A stretch of 64,000 bases of DNA from Cymodocea nodosa (lineage: Eukaryota > Streptophyta > Magnoliopsida > Alismatales > Cymodoceaceae), in NCBI GenBank assembly GCA_036874045.1, contig CM072337.1:25952001-26016000 (forward strand), read 5' to 3'. Of this stretch, positions 63,560 to 64,000 are shown piece by piece. Position 1 is the first letter of the stretch. Each line of letters opens with the position of its first letter. The position numbers and the translations under genes are program-made. Under the pieces are notes generated by a model. The model did not search any database. It was not told where the DNA came from and worked only from the letters and a program-made list of their open reading frames with translations.

Positions 63560-64000
63560 ATCATATATTCTCGCATCTTATCTGCTATTTCTTTTCTTTG
63601 TTCTTGAGTCATTCGAACTTGTGCATTACTTTCCATATGTATCTCTCTTATTGGTTATATGTCATCAATAATATTTAACTCTTCCAACTCATCTTGTAGG
63701 TCTTTAAGTAAATCTTCTTTATCAATCTTACAAATAAAATTATGAAGCAAAAAACATGCGATGACAATCTTCACTTGTGTTTTATATGGATATGGCATTT
63801 GACATCATAATATTGAGAATCAATGTTTCACAACTCCAAATGTACACTTAATGACTATTCTAAGTTGTGAATGTATTTAGTTAAAATTTTTTATAGTATT
63901 ACGAGAAACTCTATTATTAATATAATCAAATAGATGATATCTTACACCTCGATATGTATAAATATATTCTGATCGATTTGGATATCTAACATCAACGAAG
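63560..64000 (-). pseudogene. Broken PIF/Harbinger (ALP1-like) transposase, cut by the right edge
   Basis: Minus-strand translation from the right edge gives the C-terminal part of a DDE_Tnp_4 nuclease. Blocks seen are YTYRGVRYHLFDY, then LRIVIKCTFGVVKH, then YPYKTQVKIVIACFLLHNFI, and an acidic end followed by QVRMTQEQRKEIADKM. These follow family order (PYRGTRYHL, RNVIERAFGVLK, KTQVKIVLACCALHNFI). In-frame stops fall after the first and second blocks, so the copy is inactive. The N-terminal part would lie beyond 64000. Confidence 0.8.

Overview
This is nuclear DNA of a flowering plant, most likely a commelinid monocot and possibly a banana or ginger relative. That placement is inferred from GC-rich 5' coding exons set in very AT-rich intergenic DNA and from family resemblance; it is not proven. 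Genes are split by GT-AG introns and far apart. Nothing suggests bacterial, viral or organellar origin.

Seven protein genes can be modelled with exon boundaries that keep frame. From left to right they are: a telomere repeat-binding protein (TRP/RTBP1 family, minus strand, 9 coding exons, 4975-8390); a GT47 exostosin-type xyloglucan galactosyltransferase-like enzyme (minus, 16982-18502); a GT8 glycogenin-like glucuronosyltransferase of the PGSIP7/8 type (minus, 26880-28298); a rhomboid serine protease (plus, 6 exons, 30133-34768); an alpha-expansin (plus, 3 exons, 45766-47787); and two tandem FDM/IDN2-type RNA-directed DNA methylation factors (minus, 51006-54121 and 56235-62419). A probable 5' leader of one more minus-strand gene lies at the left edge.

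The genes do not form a pathway. Three concern the cell wall or Golgi and secretory glycosylation (GT47, GT8, expansin). Three concern nuclear chromatin (TRP and the two FDM copies). One is a membrane protease. The rest is AT-rich intergenic DNA with microsatellites and decayed transposons: a Ty1/copia pol remnant (about 23.66-25.14 kb), a LINE fragment with internal duplications in the last rhomboid intron, an intact-looking 308-bp foldback MITE (43861-44168), and a broken PIF/Harbinger transposase cut by the right edge.

The most interesting observation is in the first FDM gene. Its 86-nt first intron is a diverged tandem copy of the adjacent exon 2/intron 2 junction, and the neighbouring paralog has no intron at that site. 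This looks like intron birth by local duplication. Other points worth a look are a perfect four-unit heat-shock element with no obvious gene, a palindromic double G-box, and two GC-rich islands without recognisable genes.
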